A DNA stretch of 64,000 nt. Origin: Bryobacterales bacterium (GTDB lineage Bacteria; Acidobacteriota; Terriglobia; Bryobacterales; Bryobacteraceae). This document shows positions 51,686 through 61,118 of this stretch, piece after piece; position 1 is the stretch's first letter; each line of letters begins with the position of its first letter. The notes beneath the pieces were generated by a model. The model was not told the DNA's origin and searched no databases. It saw nothing but the letters and a program-made list of their open reading frames with translations. The stretch is from the NCBI GenBank assembly GCA_016721425.1, contig JADKID010000015.1:186001-250000 (forward strand), written 5' to 3'. Position numbers and translations under genes: made by a program.

Positions 51686-53032
51686 GGCCCCCTCCTCGGT
51701 GGTGATCCGGTCGATCCGCACCCGCGCGATCAAGTTGAAATCCATCTCCACCACCGTGAACCGCCGGTCCCCATACTCCACCGCATCGCCCGCCTCGGGA
51801 ATGCATCCAAAGCGGAACAGTAAATACCCCGCCAGCGTCTCGAACTCGTCACCCGACGGAATCTCGATGCCAAATTGCATCGCCAGGTCCCGAATAGGTA
51901 TCGTCCCCTCCACATCGAAGCTCGGCGACTCTTCCTCCGGCGGCGGGGCCTCCAGATCAAACTCGTCCTGGATCTCGCCGAAGATCTGCTCAAAGACGTC
52001 CTCCAGCGAAACCAATCCCGATACCATGCCGTATTCGTCCACCACAAAGGCAACGTGCGCGCGATTCTCACGAAGATCGTCCAGCACCAGATGCAGCGCC
52101 CGGGTCTCGGGCACAATCGGCGCCTTGCGGAGAATCTGCTTGAGATCAAACGACGGCACGGCGCGGCGCAGCAGATTCGACTGCCGCCGGCGCGCCCAGT
52201 AATCCAGCACATCCTTCACGTGGACAAAACCAATCGGGTTGTCCGCGCCCGCGGGGCACACCGGCAGCCGCGAGTAGCGGCTCTCCCGCATCAGATCCAG
52301 CACCTCGTCGATGTCGGCCCCGATGCTCACCGTCACCAGTTGGCTGCGCGGCACCATCACCTCGCGCACGTTGTACTCCTGCAAATCAACGATGTGCAGG
52401 ATGGCCTCCTCTTCGAACTCCGTGAGATGACCGGCCGATTGGCTGGCCGAAACCACAAACTTCAGCTCCTCCGGAGAGTGCGCGCCGTGTTGCCGCCCAT
52501 GTACTCCCAGCGCGCGCGAGGCCGCGCTGGCAGCCTTTTCCAGTACCCACACGAACGGCTCCACTACCTTGTAGAAAACCAGGAAGATCGGTGCGACGAT
52601 CACCGCCATCCGGTCCGCCTTGTCGATGGCGATGTTCTTCGGCACCACTTCGCCCATCACAACATGGCTAAACGTCATCAGCAGGAAAGCCAGGATCAGG
52701 CTGATGATTCCGGCAACTCCCTTCGTCACGTCCGTGATCAGCGGCGCGAAGATCATCTTGATGAAGCTGTCCAGCGTCTCTTCCCCCAGCCAGCCCAATG
52801 CCAGGCTCGCCAGGGTGAGTCCCACTTGGCTCACGGAAAGCAGCCGCTCCGGATTCGCCAGCAGCGACATCGCCGCCTGCGCGCCCACTTGGCCTTCAGA
52901 AGCCATCTGCTTCAATCGCGATGGGCGCACCGAAAGCAGCGCCGCCTCCCCGGCCGCGAAAAATGCGTTCACGCCAATGATCAACAACATGAACAGGAAA
53001 CGATATCCGTAACTGAGTTTTTCGGCGTCCAT
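51674..53032 (-). CDS. CorC/HlyC-type (CNNM-like) membrane protein with CBS pair
   Basis: Protein of 452 residues. A DUF21/CNNM membrane domain (about 5-190: NAFFAAGEAALLSVRPSRLKQM, SLALGWLGEETLDSFI) precedes two CBS domains (VMVPRSQLVTVSIGADIDEVLDLMRES and HLVLDDLRENRAHVAFVVDEYG, in parts) and a C-terminal CorC_HlyC domain (IPIRDLAMQFGIEIP, then EYGDRRFTVVEMDFNLIARVRID). The family is linked to Mg2+/Co2+ efflux; the substrate here is unproven. Confidence 0.93.
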   Translation of the reverse strand: MDAEKLSYGYRFLFMLLIIGVNAFFAAGEAALLSVRPSRLKQMASEGQVGAQAAMSLLANPERLLSVSQVGLTLASLALGWLGEETLDSFIKMIFAPLITDVTKGVAGIISLILAFLLMTFSHVVMGEVVPKNIAIDKADRMAVIVAPIFLVFYKVVEPFVWVLEKAASAASRALGVHGRQHGAHSPEELKFVVSASQSAGHLTEFEEEAILHIVDLQEYNVREVMVPRSQLVTVSIGADIDEVLDLMRESRYSRLPVCPAGADNPIGFVHVKDVLDYWARRRQSNLLRRAVPSFDLKQILRKAPIVPETRALHLVLDDLRENRAHVAFVVDEYGMVSGLVSLEDVFEQIFGEIQDEFDLEAPPPEEESPSFDVEGTIPIRDLAMQFGIEIPSGDEFETLAGYLLFRFGCIPEAGDAVEYGDRRFTVVEMDFNLIARVRIDRITTEEGASGE

Positions 53033-53056
53033 AGGTTCTGAGGCGTCCGAGCCTCA

Positions 53057-53062
53057 TACAAT
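53057..53062 (+). promoter_or_regulatory. TACAAT -10 box 7 bp before the penicillin acylase gene
   Basis: TACAAT ends seven bases before ATG 53070, which fits a leaderless transcript. No ribosome site lies in the gap. The upstream gene is divergent. Confidence 0.45.
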
Positions 53063-53069
53063 TGTAGAG

Positions 53070-55283
53070 ATGGCGATCACTCGAATTGTGCGCGTGTTGA
53101 ACTGGCTCCTGCTCGCGGCCGGTCTTCTGCTGGTGTTCGCCGTGGTTTGGTACGTCTGGCTGCCCACACCCAAAACCTCCGGAGAGCTGTCCGCCCCGGT
53201 GAGCAAAGACGTGCGCATCGTCCGCGACGCTCGCGGCGTTCCGCACATCACCGCTGCCACCATCGCCGATTCGCTCTTCGCCCAGGGCTTCGCCACCGCG
53301 CAGGACCGCCTCTGGCAGATGGATATGCTGCGGCGCGTCGCGGCCGGCGAGTTGAGCGAAGTGGCCGGCAAGGCAGCGCTCGAATCCGACATCAAGTCCC
53401 GCAAACTGCGCATGCGCGCCATCGCCGAGGCATGGACGCAGCGCATGCCCGCCAAAGACCGCGCCTGGGTCGCCGCCTACGCCCGCGGCGTCAATCACTA
53501 CATCGAGACCAATCGCGGCAAATGGGGCCCGGAGTTCCGCATGATGAGCTACGAGCCGCGCCCCTGGACCATGGTCGATTCCATGCTCTGCGCCCTCCAA
53601 ATGAACCGCACGCTCAGCGGTAACTATGAACAGGATCTGCTCAAGCGCCGCATGCTCGCCGCCGGCAAAAATCAGGAAAAGGTCGACTACCTCTTCCCCG
53701 TCCGCAGCGGCGACGAGCCCATGCCAGGCTCCAACGCCTGGGCGATTTCCGGCGCACACACCGTGAGCGGCAAGCCCTTGCTGGCCAACGATCCGCATCT
53801 GGAATGGTCCCTGCCCTCCACCTGGTACATGGTCCACCTGCAAGCCCCCGGTCTCAACGTGGCCGGCTCCACTCTGCCCGGCGTGCCCGCCGTCGTGATC
53901 GGGCACAACGACAAGATCGCCTGGGGCATCACGTCGCTCCAGTTCGACAACATGGATCTCTACGAAGAGAAGATCGATCTCCGCAGCGGCCAGTACATAT
54001 ACAAAGGGCAGACTCTGAACGCACACCGCGAGACCGAATGGATCGCAGTGAAAGGCGAGAGACCGGTGCAACTGCTGAATCTCATCACCGTGCATGGTCC
54101 GTTGATGACCAGCGACGCCGGCACGAATTTTTCGCTGCGCTGGTCGGCCATGTCCGCGCAGGATGCCGCGTTCCCCATGGTGGATCTGAACCAGGCGGGC
54201 AACTGGGATGAATTCCGCGGCGCGCTCAAGCGCTTCCCCGGGCCCAACATCAACATGATCTACGCCGATACCGCCGGCAACATCGGCTGGCAGGTGGTGG
54301 GCCGCTTGCCCCGGCGCAACGGGTTTACCGGCAACGTCCCACTCGATGGCGCGTCCGGCGCCCAGGAGTGGGACGGCATGATTCCATTCGACGAATTGCC
54401 CTCTTACTACAACCCGCCGGGCGGAATGGTGGTCTCGGCCAATCAGAATTCGTTCCCGGCCAACTACGCCGGTACGGTGAGCGGGTTCTTCGCTTCCACC
54501 CACCGCGCACGCGCCATCACGGCCTTCCTCAAGTCGAAACCGAAGTGGACCGCCGAAGAGATGCTGACGGTCCAGCGCGATGTCTACTCCAGCTTCCTGG
54601 CCCTGGTTTCGCGCCAGGCTGTGCAGGCTGTCGAGCGCAGCAAGGACCCCAATCCCGCCGCAGCGGAAGGCGTACGGATCCTGAAAGCCTGGAACGGGCA
54701 GGTCACCACCGAACAGGCCGCCCCGTTCGTGGCCACACTCCTCTATCAGCACTTGCGGCAGGCCATGGCGGAGAAGGCCGCGCCGAACCTCGCCACCGAA
54801 TACAAGCCCTTCGTGGCGCCAGCCGCGGTCGAGCGCCTCCTCCGCGAGCGGCCCGCCGGATGGTTTGAAGACTACGATCGCATGCTGGCCAATGAACTCG
54901 CCGACGCCGTCGAAGAGGCCCGGCGCATTCAGGGGCGCAACTCGCAGAAATGGCAGTATGGGCGCATGAATGAAGTCAAGCTGGTACATCCAGTCATGAG
55001 CCTCATCCCGTGGGCCGGCTCTTACTTCAACGTTGGAACCATTCCCATGCACGGCACGGGTACCAGCATCAAGGCCACCACCCCCAGGCTCGGACCGTCC
55101 ATGCGCTTCGTCGCCGATCTCTCCAATTGGGATTCCAGCCTGATGAATCTCACCATCGGCGAGAGCGGCCATATCCTGAGCTGGCACTACAAGGACCAGT
55201 GGCAGGCCTATCTGAATGGCACCAGCTATCCGTTGGAGTTCGGCAAGGTCCAAGACAAAGGGACGCTAACGCTGCGTCCGTAA
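53070..55283 (+). CDS. Penicillin acylase-family Ntn hydrolase
   Basis: Protein of 737 residues with an N-terminal membrane/signal helix (LNWLLLAAGLLLVFAVVWYVWL). The alpha part has GFATAQDRLWQMDMLRRVAAGELSE, the autoprocessing site is at PGSNAWAISG (Ser221 becomes the N-terminal nucleophile), and the beta part has LLANDPHLEWSLPSTWY, PAVVIGHNDKIAWGIT and a later NIGWQVVGRLPRR block. Family members cleave amide bonds of penicillins, N-acyl homoserine lactones or other acyl amides. The substrate is not predictable here; the quorum-quenching type is one option. It is 19 bp before the S9 gene. Confidence 0.93.
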   Translation: MAITRIVRVLNWLLLAAGLLLVFAVVWYVWLPTPKTSGELSAPVSKDVRIVRDARGVPHITAATIADSLFAQGFATAQDRLWQMDMLRRVAAGELSEVAGKAALESDIKSRKLRMRAIAEAWTQRMPAKDRAWVAAYARGVNHYIETNRGKWGPEFRMMSYEPRPWTMVDSMLCALQMNRTLSGNYEQDLLKRRMLAAGKNQEKVDYLFPVRSGDEPMPGSNAWAISGAHTVSGKPLLANDPHLEWSLPSTWYMVHLQAPGLNVAGSTLPGVPAVVIGHNDKIAWGITSLQFDNMDLYEEKIDLRSGQYIYKGQTLNAHRETEWIAVKGERPVQLLNLITVHGPLMTSDAGTNFSLRWSAMSAQDAAFPMVDLNQAGNWDEFRGALKRFPGPNINMIYADTAGNIGWQVVGRLPRRNGFTGNVPLDGASGAQEWDGMIPFDELPSYYNPPGGMVVSANQNSFPANYAGTVSGFFASTHRARAITAFLKSKPKWTAEEMLTVQRDVYSSFLALVSRQAVQAVERSKDPNPAAAEGVRILKAWNGQVTTEQAAPFVATLLYQHLRQAMAEKAAPNLATEYKPFVAPAAVERLLRERPAGWFEDYDRMLANELADAVEEARRIQGRNSQKWQYGRMNEVKLVHPVMSLIPWAGSYFNVGTIPMHGTGTSIKATTPRLGPSMRFVADLSNWDSSLMNLTIGESGHILSWHYKDQWQAYLNGTSYPLEFGKVQDKGTLTLRP

Positions 55284-55302
55284 TGCAACAAGGAGATCGA
55301 GA

Positions 55303-58300
55303 ATGAGAGGCTTCCTCGCAATGACCATAGCCGGCCTGGCTCTCACCGCCCAGGCGGAAGTCACCTACCAGAAACCGTCGCAGGCGATCCTCGACGTGAT
55401 GCATGCGCCCGCCCCGCCTGTGACGTCCCTCAGCCCCGCGCGGACCCACGTGCTCCTGATGGCCCGCCAGTTGTATCCAGGCATCGCCGAGGTCTCCGCG
55501 CCCGTGCTGCGCATCGCCGGCGTACGCATCAACCCCGCCAACAACGGGCCGCACACCTCTATGGTCACCGGCACGTCGCTCACCATCAAGGCCATCGAAG
55601 GCGGAGCCGAGACGAAGATTACCGTGCCGCCCGGCGCGCGGCTGGGTATGCCCGTATGGAGCCCGGACGGCAAGCAGTTCGCCATTCTGAACACAACGCC
55701 GGCTACCATCGATCTCTATGTCGGCGCAGTTGGCAGCGCGGTGCTACGCAAGATCCCTGGCGCCGTGCTCAGCGATGCCATCGGCAATCCCGCCGTCTGG
55801 CTGGCGGGCAGCAAAGAGTTGCTCGTCAAGCTGGTGCCCGCGGGCCGGGGCAAAGCGCCTTCTCCTCCCGCCGCTCCCGCCGGACCCAACGTGCAGGAAT
55901 CGTCCGGGCAATCCGGCCCGGTTCGCACCTATCAGGACATGCTCAAGACGCCCTATGACGAGGCGCTGTTTGATTACTACGCCACCGCCCAGATGGCAGC
56001 CGTCGATGTGGCCAGCGGCAGGATCTCCCCCATCGGCAAGCCGGCGCTCATCGCCAACATGAATGCCTCGCCCGATGGCAAACACATCCTCGTCACGCGC
56101 GTGCAGCGGCCCTACTCCTACGTGCACACCTACATGAGCTTTCCCAAAGAAGTCGAGGTGTGGGACCGCACCGGCAGAACGGCATTCAAGGTCCATTCGG
56201 CCCCGCTGGAGGACAAAGTCCCCATCGAAGGCGTCACCACCGGCCCGCGCAACATCGCCTGGCGCCCCACTGACGGCGCATCGCTGGTCTGGTGGGAGGC
56301 GCTCGACGGCGGTAATCCCAAAACCAAGGCAACCCACCGCGACCGCCTGATGCTCATGCGCGCCCCGTTCACCGGCAAACCCGTGGAGGTCTACAAAACA
56401 CAACACCGCGCCATGGGCATCATGTATGGCGAAAGTGGCGGCCTCGCCATCGTTGCCGATTACGACCGCGACCGCCGCTGGATGCAAGCCTTCCGCATCT
56501 TCCTCGACGATCCCTCAGCCCAACCCAAGCAAGTCTGGTCCCGCAACATCCAGGACCGCTACAAGGACCCCGGCCAGCCGCTGATGAAGCGCCTGCCCAC
56601 CGGCGGCACCGTCATCCAGCAGAGCGGCGACTTCGCCTTTCTCTCCGGCGCCGGCGCCACCCCGCAAGGCGACCGGCCCTTCCTCGATCGTTTGAATCTC
56701 ACCACCCTCGAAACCGAACGCATCTTCCGTGCCGGCGATCAAGGATACGAGTCCGTCGTGGGCTTGCTCTCCGACGACGGCGCCCGGTTCCTCACTACCT
56801 TCGAAACCCCCGACACTCCGCCCAACCTCTACATCCGCACTCGCGGCAGCGACCAGCGCAAGGCCGTCACCGCCTTCCAGGACCCCACTCCCATCCTGCG
56901 CAAGATCAAGCGCCAGTTGGTGACCTACAAGCGCGAAGACGGCGTGCAACTTTCATTCACCCTGTTCCTGCCGCCGGACTATCAGGAAGGGCAGAAGCTG
57001 CCCACCATCCTGTGGGCCTACCCGCTCGAGTACAACGACGCCGACACAGCCGGCCAGATCGGCGGCTCCACCCAGCGCTTCGTCTCCATGCGCGGTTCGT
57101 CCCATCTCTTCCTGCTCCTGCAGGGCTACGCGATTCTGAACGACGCCACCATCCCGATCGTCGGCAACCCCGAAACCGTCAACAATACCTACGTCGAGCA
57201 ACTCGTGGCCAGCGCCAAGGCGGCCATCGACAAGGCTGTCGAGATGGGTGTGACGGATCGCAATCGCGTCGGCGTCTCCGGTCACAGCTACGGTGCGTTC
57301 ATGACGGCCAATCTCCTGGCCCACTCGGATCTCTTCCGTGCCGGCGTGGCCCGCAGCGGCGCCTACAACCGCACCCTCACTCCTTTCGGATTCCAGAGCG
57401 AGCGCCGCACCTTCTGGGAAGCGCGCGATACCTACATGAAGATGTCGCCGTTCACCTACGCCAATCAGATCAAAGAGCCCATCCTGCTGATCCACGGCGA
57501 AGCCGACAACAACATGGGCACCTTCCCCATCAATAGCGACCGCCTCTATCAGGCCATCCGCGGCAACGGCGGCACCGTCCGCCTGGTGATGCTGCCCAAC
57601 GAGTCGCACGGCTACGCGGCCAAAGAGAGCGTGGAGCACGTCGTTTGGGAGATGTCGGCCTGGTTCGATAAATACGTGAAGGGCGCCACAGCGCCGGCCG
57701 CCAACGCCCTGGCCGGCTCCTCGTGGCAGTTGCAGGGCAATGCCAGGGTCACCATGCAGTTCGCCGCCGATGGCCGCGTGGCCGGCAGCGGAGGCTGCAA
57801 CCGCTACACCGGCCAGGCCAAAATCGACGGCGCCAACCTGAGCTTCGGCCCCATGGCATCCACCCAGATGGCCTGCCCCGGAGAGGCGATGAACCAGGAG
57901 CGGGAGTTCCTCGCCGCGCTCGGCAAAGCCGAACGGTTCCAGCTGGCGGACGGGGCCCTGGTGATCTTTGCTCAGGGCTCCACTCAGCCGCTGACGTTTG
58001 TGAAGGCTGGCGGCCTCGCCGGAACGTCGTGGGCAATGGCCGGCAATGCCGGCGTAACACTTCAGTTTGATCCCAACGGCAAGGTATCCGGCCGCGGCGG
58101 CTGCAACCGCTACTCCGGCCAGGCGAAAATCGACGGCGACAAGCTCAGTTTCGGGCCGCTCGTCAGTACCCGCATGGCCTGCCCGGGAGACGCCATGAAG
58201 CAGGAACAGGAGTTCCTGGCCGCGCTGGGCAAAGCCGCGCGCTTCACGCTCGATGGCGCCGGTCTGACAATCCACATGGCCGGCGCCAGCCAGCCCATCA

Positions 58301-58356
58301 AGTTCGTCCGCGCCAACGAGGTATCCGCGGCGTTCGTGGGCGCCGCCAAGCCGTAA
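55303..58356 (+). CDS. Secreted S9 prolyl-oligopeptidase-like peptidase fused to two META (HslJ-like) domains
   Basis: Protein of 1017 residues with a signal peptide (MRGFLAMTIAGLALTAQA). A beta-propeller-like region (about 20-540) precedes an alpha/beta hydrolase: GHSYG with nucleophile Ser662, an HGEADNN Asp and an NESHGY His. The last ~215 residues hold two META domains in tandem (about 804-900 and 905-1003). Each starts LAG(S/T)SW and contains GGCNRY(T/S)GQAKIDG, LSFGP and MACPG blocks. The two are close copies, so this is an internal duplication. META domains occur in the heat-shock protein HslJ and in secreted protease inhibitors; their fusion to an S9 peptidase is uncommon in my knowledge. 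Confidence 0.9.
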   Translation: MRGFLAMTIAGLALTAQAEVTYQKPSQAILDVMHAPAPPVTSLSPARTHVLLMARQLYPGIAEVSAPVLRIAGVRINPANNGPHTSMVTGTSLTIKAIEGGAETKITVPPGARLGMPVWSPDGKQFAILNTTPATIDLYVGAVGSAVLRKIPGAVLSDAIGNPAVWLAGSKELLVKLVPAGRGKAPSPPAAPAGPNVQESSGQSGPVRTYQDMLKTPYDEALFDYYATAQMAAVDVASGRISPIGKPALIANMNASPDGKHILVTRVQRPYSYVHTYMSFPKEVEVWDRTGRTAFKVHSAPLEDKVPIEGVTTGPRNIAWRPTDGASLVWWEALDGGNPKTKATHRDRLMLMRAPFTGKPVEVYKTQHRAMGIMYGESGGLAIVADYDRDRRWMQAFRIFLDDPSAQPKQVWSRNIQDRYKDPGQPLMKRLPTGGTVIQQSGDFAFLSGAGATPQGDRPFLDRLNLTTLETERIFRAGDQGYESVVGLLSDDGARFLTTFETPDTPPNLYIRTRGSDQRKAVTAFQDPTPILRKIKRQLVTYKREDGVQLSFTLFLPPDYQEGQKLPTILWAYPLEYNDADTAGQIGGSTQRFVSMRGSSHLFLLLQGYAILNDATIPIVGNPETVNNTYVEQLVASAKAAIDKAVEMGVTDRNRVGVSGHSYGAFMTANLLAHSDLFRAGVARSGAYNRTLTPFGFQSERRTFWEARDTYMKMSPFTYANQIKEPILLIHGEADNNMGTFPINSDRLYQAIRGNGGTVRLVMLPNESHGYAAKESVEHVVWEMSAWFDKYVKGATAPAANALAGSSWQLQGNARVTMQFAADGRVAGSGGCNRYTGQAKIDGANLSFGPMASTQMACPGEAMNQEREFLAALGKAERFQLADGALVIFAQGSTQPLTFVKAGGLAGTSWAMAGNAGVTLQFDPNGKVSGRGGCNRYSGQAKIDGDKLSFGPLVSTRMACPGDAMKQEQEFLAALGKAARFTLDGAGLTIHMAGASQPIKFVRANEVSAAFVGAAKP

Positions 58357-58399
58357 CCGGACCGGCGGTATCCCCGTCAATCGCGGTAGAGGGACCACG

Positions 58400-58897
58400 A
58401 TGTCTAAAACCGCCGTCACGTGTTTCGCGGGTCTGGTTGTTTTTGGATTGCTGGCTCAGGCCCAAGCGCCAGACCCGAACCTTCAGGGCACCATCCGGGA
58501 TGCCACACAGCAGGCGCGCTCGCTCAGAAAAGCCCACGAGACTCTCCTGGCCGCGGTCACGGAAGGAAAGGCCAGTCCTGCGATTCTGACTTCGCAGATT
58601 GCCGCCGCTGAAAAGAGCTTTCAGGCCCTGCGGGAATCGATCGACAAGATCGACGAGAAGTACGATTCGCTGGCCGAAACCCAACAGGCCGCCGTGCGCG
58701 AGGCCTGGAGCCTGGCCAAGATCTTCGGCGTGCTCTTTGAGCAATTGAAGGAATCGGCCGCCGCCCCGGATTCTCCCGATCAGCGCAAAGACCTGCTCTC
58801 CGGTTGCACTTCCACAGCCAGGCGCGCAGTCATGCTCGACGAGACGCTATCGCGCCTCAACCCCGCGCCCCGCCCCCGTCGCCAGCCAGCATATTAA
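58400..58897 (+). CDS. Small secreted helical protein, unknown function
   Basis: Protein of 165 residues with a signal peptide (MSKTAVTCFAGLVVFGLLAQAQA). The mature part is almost all amphipathic helix (ATQQARSLRKAHETLLAAV, AAEKSFQALRESIDKIDEKY, a following QQAAVREAWSLAKIFGVLFEQL). No family recognised. GAGGGA before ATG 58400. It lies 43 bp after the S9 gene, and a similarly built small protein is 104 bp downstream. Confidence 0.72.
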   Translation: MSKTAVTCFAGLVVFGLLAQAQAPDPNLQGTIRDATQQARSLRKAHETLLAAVTEGKASPAILTSQIAAAEKSFQALRESIDKIDEKYDSLAETQQAAVREAWSLAKIFGVLFEQLKESAAAPDSPDQRKDLLSGCTSTARRAVMLDETLSRLNPAPRPRRQPAY

Positions 58898-59001
58898 ATT
58901 CAAGAGTTTGCATATCTACATTTCTGAATCTTCAAGGACGTGAATGCATCTACTCAGGTGTCAGGTGCTGCCGATAGCACCGATCCTACAGGAGATCCGA
59001 A

Positions 59002-59475
59002 ATGACTTTCAAACTCAACTTGATGATCCTGGGCCTGTGCTCCGTCGCGGGTCTGGCGGCAGCGGATGCGAATTTGAACCCCGGTACGCCCAAGCAGACG
59101 GCGGACCAGTTGCTGGTGGAGGCGAAGGCAACCCGTGTGGCCTCGCTGGATTTGGTGACACAGTTGAAGTCCAAGCAGGCGAACCTAGCCAAGGTGTCCG
59201 AGGATGTGGCCGCCATCGAAAAGAGCGCCGGCGCGGTGCACACCCTGGTCGGGCACTTGGAAGGACACAAGAGCCAGCTCACTGCTCAGCAGCAGACGAC
59301 ACTCGCTGACGTGAAGCAGTTGACGGAACTGCTGCACATCTTCCTCGAGAACAAGAAGAGCCTCGTTGCCGATGGCGCGGCCCCCAGCGAGCGCGAACGA
59401 ATTCGGGCCAATGCGATGATGATCGCCGACCGCGCGGAGCGCGTGGAGAAACTGGTTCGCAAGATGGCGATGTAG
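59002..59475 (+). CDS. Small secreted helical protein, unknown function
   Basis: Protein of 157 residues with a signal peptide (MTFKLNLMILGLCSVAGLAAAD). The mature part is long helix (TADQLLVEAKATRVASLDLVTQLK, LAKVSEDVAAIEKSAGAVHTLVGHLEG, in parts). It has the same layout and size as the 58400 product, though no strong sequence identity is visible. AGGAGA precedes ATG 59002. The 58898-59001 gap is AT-rich and probably contains the promoter, but no clear -10/-35 pair can be assigned. Confidence 0.72.
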   Translation: MTFKLNLMILGLCSVAGLAAADANLNPGTPKQTADQLLVEAKATRVASLDLVTQLKSKQANLAKVSEDVAAIEKSAGAVHTLVGHLEGHKSQLTAQQQTTLADVKQLTELLHIFLENKKSLVADGAAPSERERIRANAMMIADRAERVEKLVRKMAM

Positions 59476-59483
59476 CAGTAGCG

Positions 59484-59515
59484 GGAGCCGCGCCCCACAC
59501 GCAGGGCGCGGCTCC
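59484..59515 (+). terminator. GC-rich stem-loop after the helical protein gene
   Basis: A perfect 12 bp stem, GGAGCCGCGCCC (59484-59495) and GGGCGCGGCTCC (59504-59515), loop CACACGCA. There is no T-tract, so it may be a Rho-assisted or RNA-stability element rather than a classic intrinsic terminator. Confidence 0.65.
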
Positions 59516-59532
59516 ACCCGTTCGTGGTGACC

Positions 59533-59538
59533 TACAAT
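59533..59538 (+). promoter_or_regulatory. TACAAT -10 box before the aldehyde dehydrogenase gene
   Basis: TACAAT lies 17 bp before ATG 59556, so the leader would be about 10-12 nt. A GGGACGGGAG stretch could serve as ribosome site. Confidence 0.4.
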
Positions 59539-59555
59539 GGGACGGGAGTACGACC

Positions 59556-61079
59556 ATGTCTGTCACTGCGATTCTGGAGCGTTTGGGACTATCCGAAACG
59601 AACTCGGGGGCATGCGGATCCGAGTGGATTGCGTCGCCGGGCGGAGGCGAGCTGGTCTCGCTGAATCCAGCCTCGGGCGAGCCTCTGGCGCGCGTTTTGA
59701 TGGCCTCAGAGGCCGATTATGAGCACATAATTGGCGATTCCTGCACGGTTTTTGCACGCTGGAGAGCTCTTCCTGCACCAAAACGCGGTGAGATCGTGCG
59801 GCAGATCGGCGAAGAGCTGCGGCTGCACAAGGACGACCTCGGCGCACTGGTCTCGCTCGAGATGGGCAAGATCCTGGCCGAGGGCAAGGGCGAAGTGCAG
59901 GAGATGATCGACATCGCCGAGTTCGCCGTCGGGCTCTCGCGGCAACTCTATGGCCTGACGATGCACAGCGAGCGCCCCGGCCACAGGATGTATGAGCAGT
60001 GGCATCCCCTGGGCGTGGTGGGCGTGATCAGCGCGTTCAACTTCCCGGTGGCGGTCTGGAGCTGGAATTCGCTATTGGCCGCGGTTTGCGGCGATTGCGT
60101 CATCTGGAAGCCATCTTCGGAAACGCCACTAACGGCGATTGCGGTGCAGCATATCTGCAACCGCGTGCTGGCGCGGAATGGATGGCAGGGCGTATTCACG
60201 CTGGTGATCGGGCGCGGCAAGACGGTGGGCGAGCGCATGCTGGCGGACCGGCGCGTGCCGCTGATCAGCGCGACGGGCAGTTGCCAGATGGGCTACCGCG
60301 TGGCCGAAGTAGTCGGGGTGCGGCTGGCGCGCACGATCCTGGAGCTCGGTGGCAACAACGGCGTGATCGTGGAGGCGGACGCGAATCTGGATCTCGCGCT
60401 ACGCGCCGTGCTGTTCGGCGCGGTGGGGACGGCGGGGCAGCGGTGCACGACCATCCGGCGGCTGTTCGTCCAGAAGTCGATTGCGGCGGAATTTGTCGAG
60501 CGGCTCAAGGCCGCCTATCAGCAGGTGCGGATCGGTGATCCGCTCGATCCGGCCACGCTCATGGGGCCGCTGGTGAATGCCTCGGCGGTGGACGAGATGA
60601 TGGAGGGGTTGGAGAAGGCGCGGGCGCAGGGCGGGACCGTGATTTGCGGCGGCGCCCGAGTGGAGCGCGACGGCGGCTTCTTTGTACAGCCGACTCTGGT
60701 GCGGGCTACGGCGGATATGCCGATCGTGAAAGAAGAAATCTTCGCGCCGATCCTCTACGTGATGGAGTACGACACGCTGGACCAGGCCATCGCGTGGCAC
60801 AACGACGTGCCACAGGGCCTATCGTCGGCGATCTTCACCAACAATCTGCTGGCCGCCGAAAAGTTCCTCTCGAGCGCCGGCAGCGACTGCGGAATCGCGA
60901 ACGTGAACATCGGGACCAGCGGGGCGGAGATCGGCGGAGCGTTTGGCGGAGAGAAGGAAACGGGCGGTGGTCGCGAGGCCGGCAGCGACTCGTGGAAGGC
61001 CTATATGCGGCGTCAGACCGTGACAATCAACTACTCCGAAGATCTGCCACTGGCTCAGGGTATCGAATTCAAAATTTAG
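59556..61079 (+). CDS. ALDH7-family aldehyde dehydrogenase (alpha-aminoadipic semialdehyde dehydrogenase-like)
   Basis: Protein of 507 residues. The ALDH7 features are SERPGHRMYEQWHPLGVVGVISAFNFPVAVWSWN, VIWKPSSETPLTAIA, the LELGGNNGVIVEADANLDLA block with general base Glu, and catalytic Cys297 in GTAGQRCTT. The C-terminal part has a GGEKETGGGREAGSDSWKAYMRRQTVTINYS block typical of this subfamily. The enzyme oxidises aminoadipic semialdehyde (lysine catabolism) or related aldehydes with NAD+. No lysine catabolism gene is next to it, so the substrate is inferred from family only. Confidence 0.92.
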   Translation: MSVTAILERLGLSETNSGACGSEWIASPGGGELVSLNPASGEPLARVLMASEADYEHIIGDSCTVFARWRALPAPKRGEIVRQIGEELRLHKDDLGALVSLEMGKILAEGKGEVQEMIDIAEFAVGLSRQLYGLTMHSERPGHRMYEQWHPLGVVGVISAFNFPVAVWSWNSLLAAVCGDCVIWKPSSETPLTAIAVQHICNRVLARNGWQGVFTLVIGRGKTVGERMLADRRVPLISATGSCQMGYRVAEVVGVRLARTILELGGNNGVIVEADANLDLALRAVLFGAVGTAGQRCTTIRRLFVQKSIAAEFVERLKAAYQQVRIGDPLDPATLMGPLVNASAVDEMMEGLEKARAQGGTVICGGARVERDGGFFVQPTLVRATADMPIVKEEIFAPILYVMEYDTLDQAIAWHNDVPQGLSSAIFTNNLLAAEKFLSSAGSDCGIANVNIGTSGAEIGGAFGGEKETGGGREAGSDSWKAYMRRQTVTINYSEDLPLAQGIEFKI

Positions 61080-61118
61080 TTGAGAGTTTCGGAGAACGTA
61101 CTCCACTACTGTTTTGCC

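Noticed and set aside
52896..55253. Antisense open frame of 785 codons opposite the penicillin acylase gene
   Set aside because: The plus-strand protein has all penicillin acylase motifs; the antisense product has no domain.
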